A stretch of 64,000 nucleotides of DNA, taken from assembly GCA_014925825.1 (NCBI GenBank), contig JACGCK010000009.1:558001-622000 (forward strand), read 5' to 3'. The translations under genes and the position numbers were made by a program. The notes under the pieces were generated by a model, which worked only from the letters and a program-made list of their open reading frames with translations, was not told where the DNA came from and searched no databases. Shown in pieces: positions 1-14,887 of this stretch (position 1 is the stretch's first letter; every line of letters begins with the position of its first letter). The stretch is from Pholiota molesta. Its lineage: Eukaryota; Basidiomycota; Agaricomycetes; Agaricales; Strophariaceae.

Positions 1-511
1 CTCTGGCAAGCAAGCCTTTGTGTACAGCGTCCCTTTGAAAATGGTTGCTGAATGGAGATAGGACAAAAATTGAGTATCACTAGGCACTCTAAAGCAGCTT
101 TGCCAGACACGATCCAACCTTGTATTTTTTTCCAAAGGTTTCCAGGAGTACTCAGGACACCAAGTCAAAGGGCCGGTTGTCGAAAGAACAATGCTCTTTG
201 CTTGAAGGTAACCAGTCGGTCCAAGCATTGTTCACTGTGTCTGTACCGTACGGTGTAGCATGCTTGATCCTCGTTTCTAGGGAGCTGGGAAGGCTTTCAT
301 GACCCATGGGAGCATACGACGGTATTTTCAAGCGCTGGATTGGGCGAGAGCATTGTTCACATTACCAAAAGCGGCGACGGCTGCAGCACCTGGGCCTAAC
401 AAGACCAAATGCCATTATTCCCAAAGGAACGATCCTCTGAATTGCGACTCCCTCAAAGAGCCCGTCATCGCTCTTCATTCGCTAGCCCATTTTCTTCCTT
501 TTCTACTAGTT
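1..511. other. Left-edge intergenic sequence and F-box gene promoter
   Basis: No supported gene. Short open frames here show no recognisable protein features. The last 200 bases probably carry the promoter and leader of the F-box gene that starts at 512. An in-frame upstream ATG at 299 would add 71 residues of low-complexity, unconserved-looking sequence, so I did not use it. Confidence 0.5.
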
Positions 512-2152
512 ATGCCTCACTTTTTAATGAAACAGAGCGGGAACGTACCACCTCTCTTCCGTCTTCCCGACGAAATCCTCGAAGAGATCGTCTCTGAGCT
601 CGATCAGCACAGCGACTTGGTAGCTTTCGCTCTGGCTTCGCGGATATGTGCCGCATTGGTCATTCCTCACCATACCCAGTACCGGATACTGCGGGTGCGG
701 CATACGCTACCGGATATGTGGGCTCACCTCGCTAGACGGTCAGATCTAGCACGCAACATACGGGAGGTCCATATTTGCGAACGATCAAACATATGGGCCG
801 CCGATCACTACCCCACCACTCTCATTGACAAGAGCCTTGATCGAGCGCTTACAAACGCAGAAGAGAGCGTCAGGGTACGCAACATCTGCCATGCGCTCAG
901 TCATATGCATCTTCTTCACACCTTTACCTGGTCATGGGAGGACGTCCGTGGACAAGACCGGCCGACATCCCATCCTGCTCACGAGAACGCTATCTTGACT
1001 GTAATTTCTCAACGGCCGCAATTGCAACATATTGGCCTACATGGAAAGTTTGCTTTGCACGCTCTCAACTCTATTAGGGACCCTGATAGCTTGATGTACC
1101 CTGTAAGTCATGACTCTCAAACTATGTTGACCCTCTTTTCATTCTCTTTCCTAGGTTTGGAATCTCGCAAACTTGAAGTCCTTATCACTAAGAGGTGAAT
1201 CCTGGGCTAAATACGGCAACTCGAAGCACTTGTATTACCTCTTAACGAAGTGCCCTAAATTAGAGGTATGTCATGTTCATCACTGTGGACTTTTGCTGTC
1301 GCTAATAATCATATGTAGTCTCTTGAAGTGCCCATGGAATTTTATCACCTTCCAGAATGCCGTTTTCCACAGCTGAAGAAAGTCAAGCTGCAGTTGCAAG
1401 CGGGCATAGGGAATACGGGGATTGATCGCTCTCGCAGTCTATTTCTGGAAAATCATCCCACTATCGAGGAACTTTTCTGGACGCCCATTGGAGTTCCTTT
1501 CATTGCTCCAGATACCTTGCCTAATCTCAAGTCTGTTCATACCAACGCGGCTTTCATCACAGCTCTTGAACATGCGGATTCTGGTGAACAGGCGATCGGC
1601 CTAATGTCACCACCGTCGACTCCAGTCACAAGCGTCACTCCGGTCTCCAATGAACCCGTCTCTCCACCTCCAGTGCTAGTCCGACACATTGAAAACCTAA
1701 ACATGGGCGGTTTATCTTGCGATCCTCTCCTATTTTCAAGGGTTATTCATCCAGAGAGCTTACGAAGACTCCAAATCAATTGCTTGGAGAGTCCCTCAAC
1801 TCTTCGTGAAATTGCTGAACGCTACCCAAATATTGAATGCTTGTCCTTGTTTCATTCCCAGTACTATAATCTTGATATTTATGCCATGGACGACTGGCTT
1901 GACCTCCTACCACGATTCAAGAAACTCCAAGTTTTCCGAGGGCTTGGTCTCTGGCGGTCTTCATATAATAATCGGGACAAGATGCATCAGTGCATTCTCA
2001 ACTTGGTCCAAACTTGTCCAGACCTTCGCGTGCTGGACCGCATAGACAAGTATAACGGACTCGACGAGCACAAGGAGATTGTCATTACGCGTGACGGTGA
2101 CCACATCAACTATAGTGTTCAGAAGAAGCCATCGAGGTGCGCGATATCCTAA
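512..2152 (+). CDS. F-box / leucine-rich-repeat-like protein
   Basis: Predicted 511-residue protein in three exons: 512-1102, 1155-1265 and 1319-2152. Both introns are GT-AG and about 52 bp, and all joins are in phase 0. Residues about 12-50 match an F-box: the motif LFRLPDEILEEIVSELD is followed by the usual hydrophobic helices (DLVAFALASRICAAL). The rest has irregular leucine-rich segments such as LANLKSLSLRGE and LYYLLTKCPKLE. In this family the F-box binds Skp1 and places the protein in an SCF ubiquitin ligase, while the leucine-rich part binds substrate. The substrate cannot be guessed. Such F-box proteins are greatly expanded and fast-evolving in mushroom genomes. The start at 512 was chosen because it lies just before the F-box. 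A Pro/Ser/Thr-rich loop lies near residue 330. Confidence 0.75.
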
Positions 2153-4807
2153 GAAGCACGTTTGAAAGCAACTGACCTTCTTGCATAGAAATCCTTTCGA
2201 CATTATGAATGGGCTATTTGACTAGCCCCCCAGACTATTCCTCCGATCATTTGTTCCTTCGCTTTCTACACACATCTATCTCTATCTCCCACATGGTTCA
2301 TCAACCATCTACGCCCTAATGATTTACGATTCCCGACACTTCCTACTATCCCATAGTCCACCTCAAGGTGGCGTTGCGGAACCCCCGCAGCACGTTTTTT
2401 GTCTTTCATGTCGGGGATGGCTTTTAGCATGGCCTTACCCCCAGCCACTTTCCCTTTCCTTGCATCGAGATTTGACCTCGCTCCTAATGAGGGACCCGTA
2501 CACTCTTGTACTCTGATTTACACTGGTATGTATATGATACGGATTGGTTCGCCTCCGGGTGAAGCTAGCGCCCCCCTTTGATTTGGGGGTGCTTGTTTTA
2601 TTTACCTATTAATGAGGCAGTAAATACTTGACTTCGCTATCGTGCTATTGCTATCACAAATGCTTTGCCAATTACTACATCATGATTTCGAACACAAGCC
2701 AGGCTGAAGACCCTGCGGTGATATTGTTAATCATCAAGAAGTGTATCAGCACAGAAAACTAGTGCCTTGATCATCATCCACTTTGACTGCGAGGGTTTTG
2801 TTTGAATGCAGAGGGCTCTTTGAACTTCCTTTTTGAAGTCAACGGGTCCAGCTGGGCCCAGATGTGGCGCTCCTGAGGCGTGAAGCTCAACAACGCCAAC
2901 ATACCGTCTCAGAGGGTCTCCTGATGCCTACCATTCGCCGCAATACGCTCCTTTTGTGGTTCAGTCAGTCCACTGCACGCTAAGGACCCTGGATGACGCT
3001 GAATGAGTAACACTTGCTCTTCCTACCCCATATCTGCATTCTGTGCTGCCGATTTGGTTAGCACCCGCCTCCACTATTCGCTTGTCTTTGATTTTCTGCT
3101 GGCAAAAGTCTGCGGAGGTACTTACTTATGTGCATTTTCCAAATCTCTAGCCTCTAACTTCTAAGCCTCTCTAAGCTTCGAGGCATGGTTTAGAGAAGAT
3201 TGGAAGGTTGATTACCGAGAGCCACGATTTGGGATGATATCAGAAGGCTGTATCGACTAGAAACTCGCTGGAAACAAACTTTGAAATCCTTTGTCTCTTA
3301 TTTTATCTTTCACCGAATGAATTGCTCATGCAAAGGATAGGTCCATATTGGAAAGTTGGACACCCAAATTACCCTTTCTCTCATCGAGGGAACAGTCACC
3401 GGTCTATGTCGGTCCTTCAAGTGATCGAAAGCTTATATTAGTATAAGTACATCCACAACTACGATACATGCATACGACGTGGTATGTTCAGTCCACACTA
3501 GCAGGCACCTATTCCAAATGGATGCCCCCGGCCTGGATAATGCAGATCTACGCAACATTGTGATCTCCGGAATTTGGTACCAAGTCCCGTGCAATCTGAA
3601 TCTGCCTTTCTTGCATACATACTTATCAGAATCGAAATGGAATGTATTCAATTTGTTTGGGAGATTCTGAGATGGTACGCCGACGGTCTGACAATATCAA
3701 TGCGTTCAACTGCAGTAAAGTCTGAACTATTTTGAAATCACATAGACTCTACTTTCTGATAACTTTTCATAAGCTTCTACTGGTAACCTATCAGGTGCTC
3801 CCTGGTGCTCCCTGTCCTCGGATTGTCAATGACATCACTCGAATTATCTGTGGCTAAAATGGCTCTTGGATAACACTGTACATATTGTAGACTGCTAGCA
3901 GCCGCTAGCACTATTAGCGCTTAGAGCGTGAAGGCGTCCTCAGAAGCTTCAATGTTGCCACCTACAATGACGTCACTACTCACAATAAGCGCCCCTGTAT
4001 TAAATAGAGTATGGGAGGGGCGGTTTAGGCTAGTCTGTCGCGGCTGCCGTGGTACATAGCAAGTAATCGGCAGGTGATATTCCTCTTCGAGCTTCAAGCT
4101 TCAGATCTTCAGACCTTATATATGAACCGAACATGTTCTGCGTTTAGGCCAGTGGATGCAATTACATCAATCAACACACATATGCGAGTTGTGTAAGATA
4201 CTTACTCATGGCATAATTCTGTTACCCATTTTCTCTGCAGACGGGGGCTTCAGTTACGGCTCTAATTTTACCCAAATATTTTCAATGAAGGGAGCGGCGT
4301 ACTAACTTTCGCGTATAAAATATGCTTAGACTCGGAGTTGACAAGGTTCATAAAAACTAATTACCCGACGCTCACTGAGAGCATCATTCTGTGGGCTTAG
4401 TCCTTGGTCTTCAATTGTTTTATTTTATTTGCTGTAGCGTTCTAGTAAGTTAGCGCCCAAAGATTTAAGCAGGTTTATAAGCCAGCGCAAAGCCAGCGCT
4501 TCTTTTTTCCTCTTCCTAGAAATTTCACATCTTAACTTTGCTTGTAATTTATACCACTGACAAACCACTGATATCTGCAAATTCTATTGCTGTGGGCTAT
4601 TTTGGGGACAAGTCACATGTGTGACAGGACCTAACTACTCCCGAAACGGCAAGGGGCTCTGGAGTGGTTCATCGCCTCTGACACCAGCACTTGGCAGCGG
4701 CATATCTTGCCCAACTTGCTTGCTGCCTTCGAACCTCAACAACCTCCTATTCGTGCTTGTATTATTCAGACATTCTGGTTTCTCGTTGATTGTGCTGCTG
4801 GTCTATA
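2153..4807. other. 2.65-kb intergenic region
   Basis: I see no gene. It holds the 3' flank of the F-box gene and the promoter of the TBC gene. Small local repeats occur: GGTGCTCCCT twice in tandem near 3794, GCTAGCAGCCGCTAGCA near 3892, and GCCAGCGCAAAGCCAGCGC near 4481. A CTTCAAGCTTCAGA element near 4098 recurs in other promoters of the window. Base composition is mixed, with no sustained coding signal on either strand. Confidence 0.6.
4612..4625. promoter_or_regulatory. Inverted-repeat element upstream of the TBC gene
   Basis: The sequence GTCACATGTGTGAC has 6-base inverted arms (GTCACA / TGTGAC) around a TG centre, 183 bp upstream of the TBC gene start. It contains TCACATG, a variant of the RTCACRTG E-box bound by Cbf1-type bHLH factors. 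The regulatory role is inferred. Confidence 0.3.
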
Positions 4808-7800
4808 ATGTCAACAATTTCGACGGCCCTTCGTCATTTCAAGGAGCCTACCAAGGAGCAATTGACACAGATATTCTTCTCGTTACCTGCGCTAGAACCT
4901 ACGGCCAATGAACACGGACACGATGGTCAGGACACTACGAAGATGGATATCAATGCCGTCCTGAGTCTCGGAGAGGTGGAAGATTCTTATGTGAGTTTCA
5001 TATCGTGAATTTACCATCGCGAGGCTGATTATGACCTCCTCACTCTGTAGGCAGGAAAACTGCATATAATGCCACCCTATCTAGCCTTCTCCTCTCTTGA
5101 CAAAAAGTCCGTAAGGTACACAATACCTCTCTCAACAATTCGGAGGGTCGAAAGATTGAATGCACGCGCCGGAGTTTATGCTTTAAGCCTATCTACATGG
5201 CACGGTATGAAGATCGTGAGTTTTGGTATCACAAAAATGGAAAAAAGAACTAATCTGCAGTGTAGATCGTACAACTTACATCTTTGCGCCCAACTGCAGA
5301 TCTGTTCTGCTCACTATTACGCGACGCACTGAAGAACGAACTCCAACGCGGTCAAATGAAGCTTGTGAAGAATTTTGTCAAGACATGCTATTCTGAAGTT
5401 CTGGTCTCGGAGTCTTCTAATACGGCTGATAACGAGCGTGAAGATGGGAGCTTGATTCCTGACGAGAAGGACGGCACCACGCAAGACGTTACCTATCACG
5501 GAGGACTCGGCCTCAAGTTTAAATTTCCCGGCGACCCCAAGAAGTATGCTTCTATACTTCATGCTTTCATATCCAATGAGGCTGATATATTTATGCCCAT
5601 ACAGACTGCGCGAAGCTTCAAAAATCAAGCTATGGACAACATATCTGCGAAGTGGGTGGTCTGATTGCGTTCCTAAAGTTTACATCCTCACAATATGCAG
5701 CTCATGGACGCAATCTAACCCTGCTTCGCTACCCTCAATGTACGCGTCTCGTACAGGTTGGCCTCCCCAACCGTCTACGTGGAGAGATGTGGGAAACACT
5801 GTCTGGATCCATATATCTGCGATATGCAAATCCAGGATACTACGAGCGCTTGCTGGAAGAGCACAAAGGGACCACAAGTACGAGCACGGAGGATATTGAA
5901 AAGGACTTGCATCGAAGTTTGCCTGAATATGCTGGATATCAATCGGAGGAGGGCATCGATGCTCTCCGGCGTGTTCTACGTGCATACACATACATGAACC
6001 CGGAATTAGGATACTGTCAGGTAATCGACCGTCGTCTTCGTAACCGTCGATAAAATTACTGACTATCCATAGGCAATGAACATCCTTGCAGCGGCAATCC
6101 TGATGTGAGTCCTGATACGGCAAATTACGGAAACAACCATTTACCTCCTTGACCCAGTTACATGTCAGAGGAGCAAGCGTTCTGGTTGCTGGAGGTGCTA
6201 TGTGGCCGTTTGTTACCTGGATATTATGCGTAAGTCCTCGCATTTTCTCTCGTCTAGCCTTATCTTACAACTTTCGCCACGCCAAGACCGTCAATGCACG
6301 GAACCCTTCTTGACCAACGGGTTTTCGAATCTCTGGTGCAACGATACTTACCTATTATTCACGATCACTTCCAAGCAGTTGATGTTCAACTCTCTGTGGC
6401 GTCTCTTCCTTGGTTCCTCAGTCTGTAAGATACAATTCTGCATTCCAGTCAGGACAATACTGAACTGCGACAAACAGGTACATCAATAGTATGCCAATGG
6501 TGTTCGCATTTCGAATTGTTGACTGCTTCTTGTGCATGGGTCCGAAGGTCCTATTCCAAGTCGGGTACGTGTTCAAAGTCCGAATATCATCACCAAACTA
6601 ACAGACGTCACAGGTTGGGTCTGTTTCGTCTCTATTCGTTCCATTCTTCATAGCTGATCTAACTTCGTTAGCGATACTGAAAATCAACGGAGAACAGTTA
6701 CTGCAGATCCAGGATGATGGACAATTCTTAAAGTATGACCCGAAATTCGCTTCGCATTTACCGAGTCTGACTATGCATCCAGCTTGATGAGAGACTACTT
6801 CGCTTCCTTGGGAGATTCTGCACACCCCAATTCCTCCGATCCTCGCGCACGCGCCATCACAGTCTTCCAGGAACTGCTTCTCGTGTCGTTTAGAGAGTTC
6901 TCTGTTATCACTGAAGATATCATCCTGTCGGAAAGGAGGCGCTTCAGAGGCGAGATCATCCACAGCATTGAATCTTTCGCTAAACGCGGTGCAGTCCGCA
7001 ATTTGAAAACCCTCGGGCGGTTCAATAAGGAACAGGCGGGGCTTATCTATGACGCGTTGTACAAGGCTATGTGCATCATCCCGCCACCGCCGACGGTTGC
7101 ACCGCCTCCGTCGTTGTTCACCACCGGAGAAGGCCACGAAGAGAAACCGGAGACAAGGATTGGTCTTCGGACTTTCAAGCAGTTCCTGAGTGAAATTGCG
7201 ACGTGGGCGAGAGACGAGAAGATTGTGATGAATGGATTCCAGGTGAGTACCGCCTTTCTTGAGGAAGTCTCCATTTTTGATCAGAAGCGTTTGATTATTT
7301 TTTTGCGGATGACTGATAGCAACGCATCGACCGAGAAGTGGCTGAACACGAGTTCATTGATCGTCTTTTCTACTTTTGGGATGTAGGATGCCATGGGGCT
7401 CTATCCTTCCAGGTTCGTCTTTTTCTTGGTCTTTTTCTGCCTTGAATCTCACACGAAGTATGTAGGACCTGGTCTCTGGCCTTGATGGCGTCATGTTCAA
7501 TGACTTGATGGAAAATATTGAATGGTTTTTCAATCTCCACGATAAGAACAAAGATGGGTATCTCACGAAAGACGAAGTGTTGACATTATCGGAAACATTT
7601 TTGGTCTGTAATTCATCATTTGGTACCGTGCTGGCCTATTGAATTTTCCCCACAGTTCATCTTCCGTTACGAAGTTGGCGATGCATATCTCGGCGCTGTC
7701 AGTCGCTTCATGACCAACGCCTTTGAATATGGAGATGCTCTTCTACCTGAAAACCATAAAGCCAACGATACCGATGATTCAGAATCTACGTCTGTGCCTA

Positions 7801-8739
7801 TAGCATCAAATCAGCCATATCTTAATCTAGCAACGTTCGTGTTGCAAGTATCAAACTGTGTTATTTACTGAGGATTTTACTTCTAGATTCCGTATGGTCG
7901 TACTTGCAGACGAAGTTCTCGAGTCGTTCTTCGAGACTGATCTCTCTGAGTCCTTCAAGCTACATCCTCTACCTGAAATGGAGCTTCCTTCGTCGAACAG
8001 CGGTATCCTCGGCGATCTATGGTCGACCATTGCAACGGACAGTAACAAGAAGATGTTCAACATAATCACAGATGAAATTGGGAAAACAATCGGCAAACAT
8101 CAGGTACATACACCTTTCCAACATCCCATGTTAGCTTTCTAACTCAATTCCTTTGAATACAGGTTGTCAACAGGCCTTCGATAGGCAGATATACCAAGTT
8201 AGAAGAACCCAAAGCGCGCGAGTCGCTGCTTACGCCCACATTGCGCAAGTCCTTGTCGAAGATGAGCCTCACTCCAGGACGGACAAGCTCGGCTCCGCTC
8301 TCGTCCTCATCGACGCTTTCTGTCAACACGACCCTGGAGCCTCCTGCCAAGTCGCTGCCAACTGTCCCTGACAGCGGCAGCCTTTCTGCGATGCCCATGC
8401 TCCAAGCTGTCAACGCAGCGGCCCTCATGGAACGGACGCCGTTCGCGATTGATGATGCGAAGGATGACGAAGATGACGATGACGATGAGTTTTTGGATGG
8501 AAAGGATAATGATGATCAGGTCTTGGACGAGGTAATTCACCCTCTTTTCCTGTTGGTGATTCGGTGTTCAATGCTTACATGGCCGGTCTAGGTCGATGCA
8601 TTCCTCGAGGCACACGATTCAGGACTGACAGATGCTGATAAAGCTGTGGCCAACGGTAAGGACCTTTAGTCGACATACAAAGCTTACTTGCTGATACGCT
8701 TTCGTGGCAGATCTTTTACATGCAGAACCTCTTAAATAG
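4808..8739 (+). CDS. GRAM-TBC-EF-hand Rab GTPase-activating protein (Gyp2/TBC1D9-like)
   Basis: Predicted 978-residue protein in 19 exons: 4808-4990, 5051-5215, 5266-5543, 5605-5651, 5701-6020, 6073-6104, 6158-6229, 6287-6424, 6478-6564, 6614-6618, 6672-6732, 6783-7242, 7320-7412, 7466-7603, 7656-7834, 7887-8103, 8163-8531, 8592-8655 and 8711-8739. A GRAM-type lipid-binding domain lies at about residues 60-135. The TBC domain runs from about 243 to 470, with both catalytic fingers present: the Arg in IEKDLHR (about 296) and the Gln in GYCQ (about 331). An EF-hand-like loop [12 protein letters not shown] lies near 674. The C-terminus has an acidic stretch ([10 protein letters not shown]). The family stimulates GTP hydrolysis by Rab proteins on secretory or endosomal membranes. 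Domain order fits yeast Gyp2 and animal TBC1D8/9. One exon (6614-6618) is only 5 bp. Confidence 0.9.
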
Positions 8740-8937
8740 AATGACGGACCTTCTTTTTCTGAGTTCTAATAGCCCTTCTCCTATCTGTTAAACATACGTT
8801 AATGCTCATTTGCGGATTTCCGGTTCTTCAATATATGACATACATTCTATGTACAATTAGTAAAATACATTCGGGTATCAAGCCAAGACAACGTAGATGA
8901 GGAGCAAGAGTTAATACATCAAGAGTTTGTGAGGCGC

Positions 8938-10457
<1,520 letters not shown>

Positions 10458-11457
10458 GCCTCGCTATGAGATTGATGCTTGCTCGCTGTGCACGACGGCG
10501 AGGAGAAATCCTGGGCGTTGATTGTGGGTGATTGGCATTTTTAGTATCGACCGTACACAACAATCAACAATCTCCAACACTTACCCGTGTTTTCCCACGG
10601 GGCATCTATCTGTTCTGGATTTTCCTTCGCTTGTCGACGTCGCACAATAACATTCAAGGCAATCATCTCATTTGGACCGAGGAAAATTCATGCCACCCGC
10701 TAATTAAAATCGAAGACCGAAGGCCGCGACTCTAGAGCTTCTGATTGATTCAAAGCTTTCAAAGCTTGAATGCGTTTACTTATTTTGCATGCTCTTCGTT
10801 GGTGAATTTGCCCTTTCACCGATCGTCGAAATTTACGGACTCCTGGATGACTGATATTGAAATATAGGTGCTCCAACGTAGTTCTCTTCTCTTAACGTGT
10901 AGTTTGGTTGGTTTTTTCTATGAACAGCTCCGAAGTTGCCCAGCCGGAAATTATTACCTTCAAATGATAATATTTAGAGAAAGGGCTCGAAATCGCCACT
11001 GCGCTCTTCGATTTCAACAGGTGTCTCGTACCTGGAGGCTGTTCATATCTGAATCAATGTCAAGGGTATATTCAATATGAACCAGCCCTGCCCACTGTTA
11101 GGAGGGCATTGGCCATTGGGTCACAAGACGCCTACATTTCTACTAACACGCCTGCGCGAATGCATTATATTCCCCCCCGTTACTCTTTGAGGTGATTGTA
11201 AAGGCGTAGCTCCAAGTTAGGCGCCAAAATTAGAATCGCATAAAGAAATCTAAAGATCACCGGGATCTCAAATTGAAATTGAGGTTTGGCCGTTCACCAA
11301 ATGGAGACTAGAGATTGCCCCTCCACGATGTAGGTGTCATTGTCCTCGCAGGAATGATATTGTCCCGATTTATCGACATACACCACCAACTATTATATTA
11401 AGACGCAGAATACTGGGGAGAGGACCATCTCAACTGGGACCAACGTCTTTCCATCCA
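10458..11457. promoter_or_regulatory. 1-kb divergent region between WDR5 and TEA genes
   Basis: No coding feature is supported. It should hold both promoters. A CAAAGCTTTCAAAGCTTGAA segment near 10751 resembles the CTTGAAG/CTTCAAG palindromic element seen upstream of several other genes here. The sequence is AT-rich from 10740 to 11000. Confidence 0.45.
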
Positions 11458-12806
11458 ATGTCGTATACCCATTACCCTGCCCCTAAGACCATCTCTCCCA
11501 GTGCCCGTACGGGTCGAAAGACTCTCAAGTACAAACGTTCTGAGCCTGTTTGGTCAGTTGACCTTGAGGAGGCTCTCCTTCGAGGTAAATATTTCCAGTT
11601 GGAAACCAACCCGGTCGTCTACTAACGCTCTGCTATCAGGTCTTCAGGAATATCGTCCGTCGTCGGCAAGGAATCCGGCGCTTTTACAGCGCTTCCCGCG
11701 ACGGAACAAATGGATCTCCGATTATATCTTCCAGCAGACAGGAAAGGCCCGGACTGCTAAGCAGGTCGGTAGTCGACTCCAGCAGCTCAGAGAGACATGC
11801 TCGGATAGCGAGAGTACGTTTCTTTTAGCTCGCTGTATTATTTTAATGAGCTCACCTTTTCTCAAGTTTTGGGATTGATCATCAACAAGTCCTTCCCATC
11901 GAGACAGGACTCTTCGCGCTCCAGCTCTTCTGCGGAATCCTCTTTACCCTCTTCTACTGCATCCACACCCACATCTTCTACCTTCCCAGTCGTTCATTTC
12001 CCTTCTCCCATAATCCCTCAGCAAACAGAGATATCCATTGCCCTGGTATTTCACGAGTTGGATCTCTATTATGGTGCCCAGCATCCTTGCATCACAATAG
12101 ACTTGGACGAATACGGGGTTTCAGAGGCCAGCCACCACGCCAACGCTTCATCATTCATTCGCCGCGCTGAAATACGGTCGAGTGATCGCATGAGCCAGTG
12201 TCCGTTGACCATCAAATTCAGCTCTTCGTCGTTCCATGTCACAAATCAAGGTCCACAACCACAATACAGATGCGTGTCCCTCATCTACCGAGGCGACGAC
12301 CTTATCTACACCGACGCCGAAAGCAACACAAGTCTTCAGCTCAGCTATTTTGACGAGAAATCCCAGGCCGTATTGTACAGTACCAAATTGGTACCCGAGT
12401 TCTGGGGCAACATGACTTGCGACGGAATTGGCAAGCTCAATCCTCTTTTCCCCTCCGCTACTAAGAAACTGACCTATTTCCGTGTTCAGAATATTTGCAG
12501 TACAAGATCACCCAGCGTATCTTCTCGACGGGTCCATACGGTGACGAACATCTCCTATTCTCCATCGACTACCATCTCGAATCCGGCTCGACACTGTCTA
12601 CGACCTGCCAATGGGAGACAACAGATATCTCGCCGGCCCTAGCAGAGATGCCCATTCTCCCCAACCAGTGCACAACCGGTATCCCTGGCGGCTACGACTA
12701 CCTCTTCTCCGGCGACTGCTCTGAGTCCCTTGATTTCTCCTATCCTCAATACCCTGACTACGGCTTGCCACCTATCCCTCAAACTATTTACTACAGCAAT
12801 CTCTGA
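11458..12806 (+). CDS. TEA/ATTS-domain transcription factor
   Basis: Predicted 393-residue protein in four exons: 11458-11584, 11640-11813, 11867-12430 and 12490-12806. The TEA DNA-binding domain covers about residues 24-105. It begins KYKRSEPVWSVDLEEALLRG, continues LQEYRPSSARNPALLQRFPRRNK, and ends with the recognition helix segment RTAKQVGSRLQQLRE. The family (TEAD, Tec1, AbaA) binds CATTCC/CATTCT elements and controls development in fungi. A Ser/Thr-rich linker follows. The C-terminal half may be a transactivation or partner-binding domain and is not recognised. The third intron (12431-12489) starts with GC, not GT: it joins GI to EYLQYKITQRIF in frame, and no GT donor nearby restores the frame. 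The protein is a likely developmental regulator; its targets are unknown. Confidence 0.85.
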
Positions 12807-14887
12807 GCTATTGGACCATTTCTGCTATCTATTGTATGCCAAATTTGTATTTATGAAAATTTCTTTGATCTCCCCCTTTTCTCTTTCTTCTTTGTGCTAT
12901 TCCCACCTTCTTTACTTTTCCGTCCTTCGTCTAGGGTTGTTGAAGGAAACATGAACTTTTTCTTCTTTTTGGACCACATAGCGTCCATTTGTATTTATCA
13001 CAAAATATCTTTATATCATTTCTTTTCCTCTTGGTAGATCCACGGAAAGGAAAATAGCTCTATCTTCAATTCGAAGCTGTATGTAATTTTAGGGTTGTAT
13101 CGAATTGCGACATGTTGTATAAAATTTTTATTGACATCAAGAAGCCACTTGACCTCCAATATTACCCAAAAGACATCCCCGACGTACACGCACTGCCGTC
13201 TTAGGCAACTGCAAGTAGTATGTACCATGAGGACATTGATACCTAATTAGGATCGGGGAAATAGAAAAACCAATCGGTTGCCTGTCTGCTTCACATGCGT
13301 CCCACCAGTTCCGCAAGGTACCATGGACGTAGAATGTACATAGCCGCTGCAGATAAAATATCGCAAGAAACTGCCTCCAACGGAGCTGCCATACTTTTGT
13401 TATCGTAGCACTTCCCAATACGCACTGGACCTACAAGACCAGATAACGGCAGGGCTGTCTGGAGTAACGTAAGTAAGATGATAGATCTAATCCCGAACTT
13501 ATCTATAATCGAGTTAAATTAAGACATGCGAACGAGCCTCGAGGAGCGACAGAAATGATCCACTAAGGCCCGAATAGCCCAGTGATCTCGAAAAGCTTTT
13601 AGAAATGATATCTTCTTGTAGAAAGTTTGGAAAACAAAGCTAAAAGACAAGAAAACAGGGGACGGGGAACAGAACATACTATCAGGTGACACTGGAAGAT
13701 GCTCTGGTATTTCTCCGCGTACTGATTAGCAGATATTGGCCCATCAAAATAACCGCGTAATACGGAATCAAATTAGGATTCGCTTCTGGACATCGGCGAA
13801 GCCAGACTCCGGACGGAGAGTTAGCAAGATCAGAGATAGATAGGGCGGGATAGGGCGGGATCAAAGAACGGAAACAATTTCTCGTCGCACGACGCACACT
13901 AGCGCACACTCCCGCACACCGGAGGCGGCTTGGAAGTTTGATAAAGATTATTTCAAATTGACAGATATAATTCCGTCTGCCATCAATAGAGATCCGAGAC
14001 TTGACTTGATGCGTACATAACGCCTGTCCAAGTCTTCATAGCCTTGTGTTTTGAGCTCATTCACTTGAAGAAGTGATTTAAAAATCACCAGAAGCGATCT
14101 TTCCTGTGCTAGTGCTATCAAACCTTCTTCTAGAACAGTGCATAGGCGTCATTGTGACTCATTGTACACTATGATTGCGAAATTCAAACGTAGATCATGT
14201 TCGACTCGACTCAAGTACAAAGCCAATCGAATCTCGATGTCCTAAGTGGATCCTTCGATGTCCGTCGATATCGAAATGTGGGGGAAGTATTGATCATTGA
14301 TCCGTTTGAATGTTTAGCTATTTTTGGAACGCTGATGATAACATACGCCTTTGAATAAGTATTTGAATGATGATGATGTAGATGGTTTATGTGCAATTTA
14401 TTAGAAAATAAGGCCTACGAGGATCAAATCGGTGTCAAATTTGCGTCAAAAGGTGTGTTCACCGTAGCTATCGATTAGTTGTGTATGAAAATTTGGTTCA
14501 TCCTCCATGAATCCTCCAATTAATTGACTCTCTACAAATCCCTATGATGGAGATTAGCTTGGAGTCTATATGGAGCACTTAACGCCAGAAGCTGATGTCT
14601 AAGCGCTCAAGCAAGGATCAAGATTGGGCCGGCGGCAGAATGGCTGACGTGATGTTTTCACACGCTCTTCAGTTCGTTCAAGCTGTCTGGACGCTGCAGT
14701 GAACAAGCGTTATCATCTCCACGATCTCCTCTGCATGCATATCACGAAATTCGGTTTTCGTTACTGACCTTTGTGGACTATGAAAGTCAGGAAATGACAT
14801 TGGACGCCGTTTCTACTGCTCCAGCACACGGATTGAATCGCGACGAACGAACCTAAGAACATTCACAATACTTACCTGTCCGACACT
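12807..14887. other. 2.1-kb intergenic region
   Basis: I see no gene. Short open frames have no conserved features. A GATAGGGCGG unit is directly repeated near 13845. A GATGATGATG run lies near 14370. The last 300 bases probably form the promoter of the small membrane-protein gene. Confidence 0.55.
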
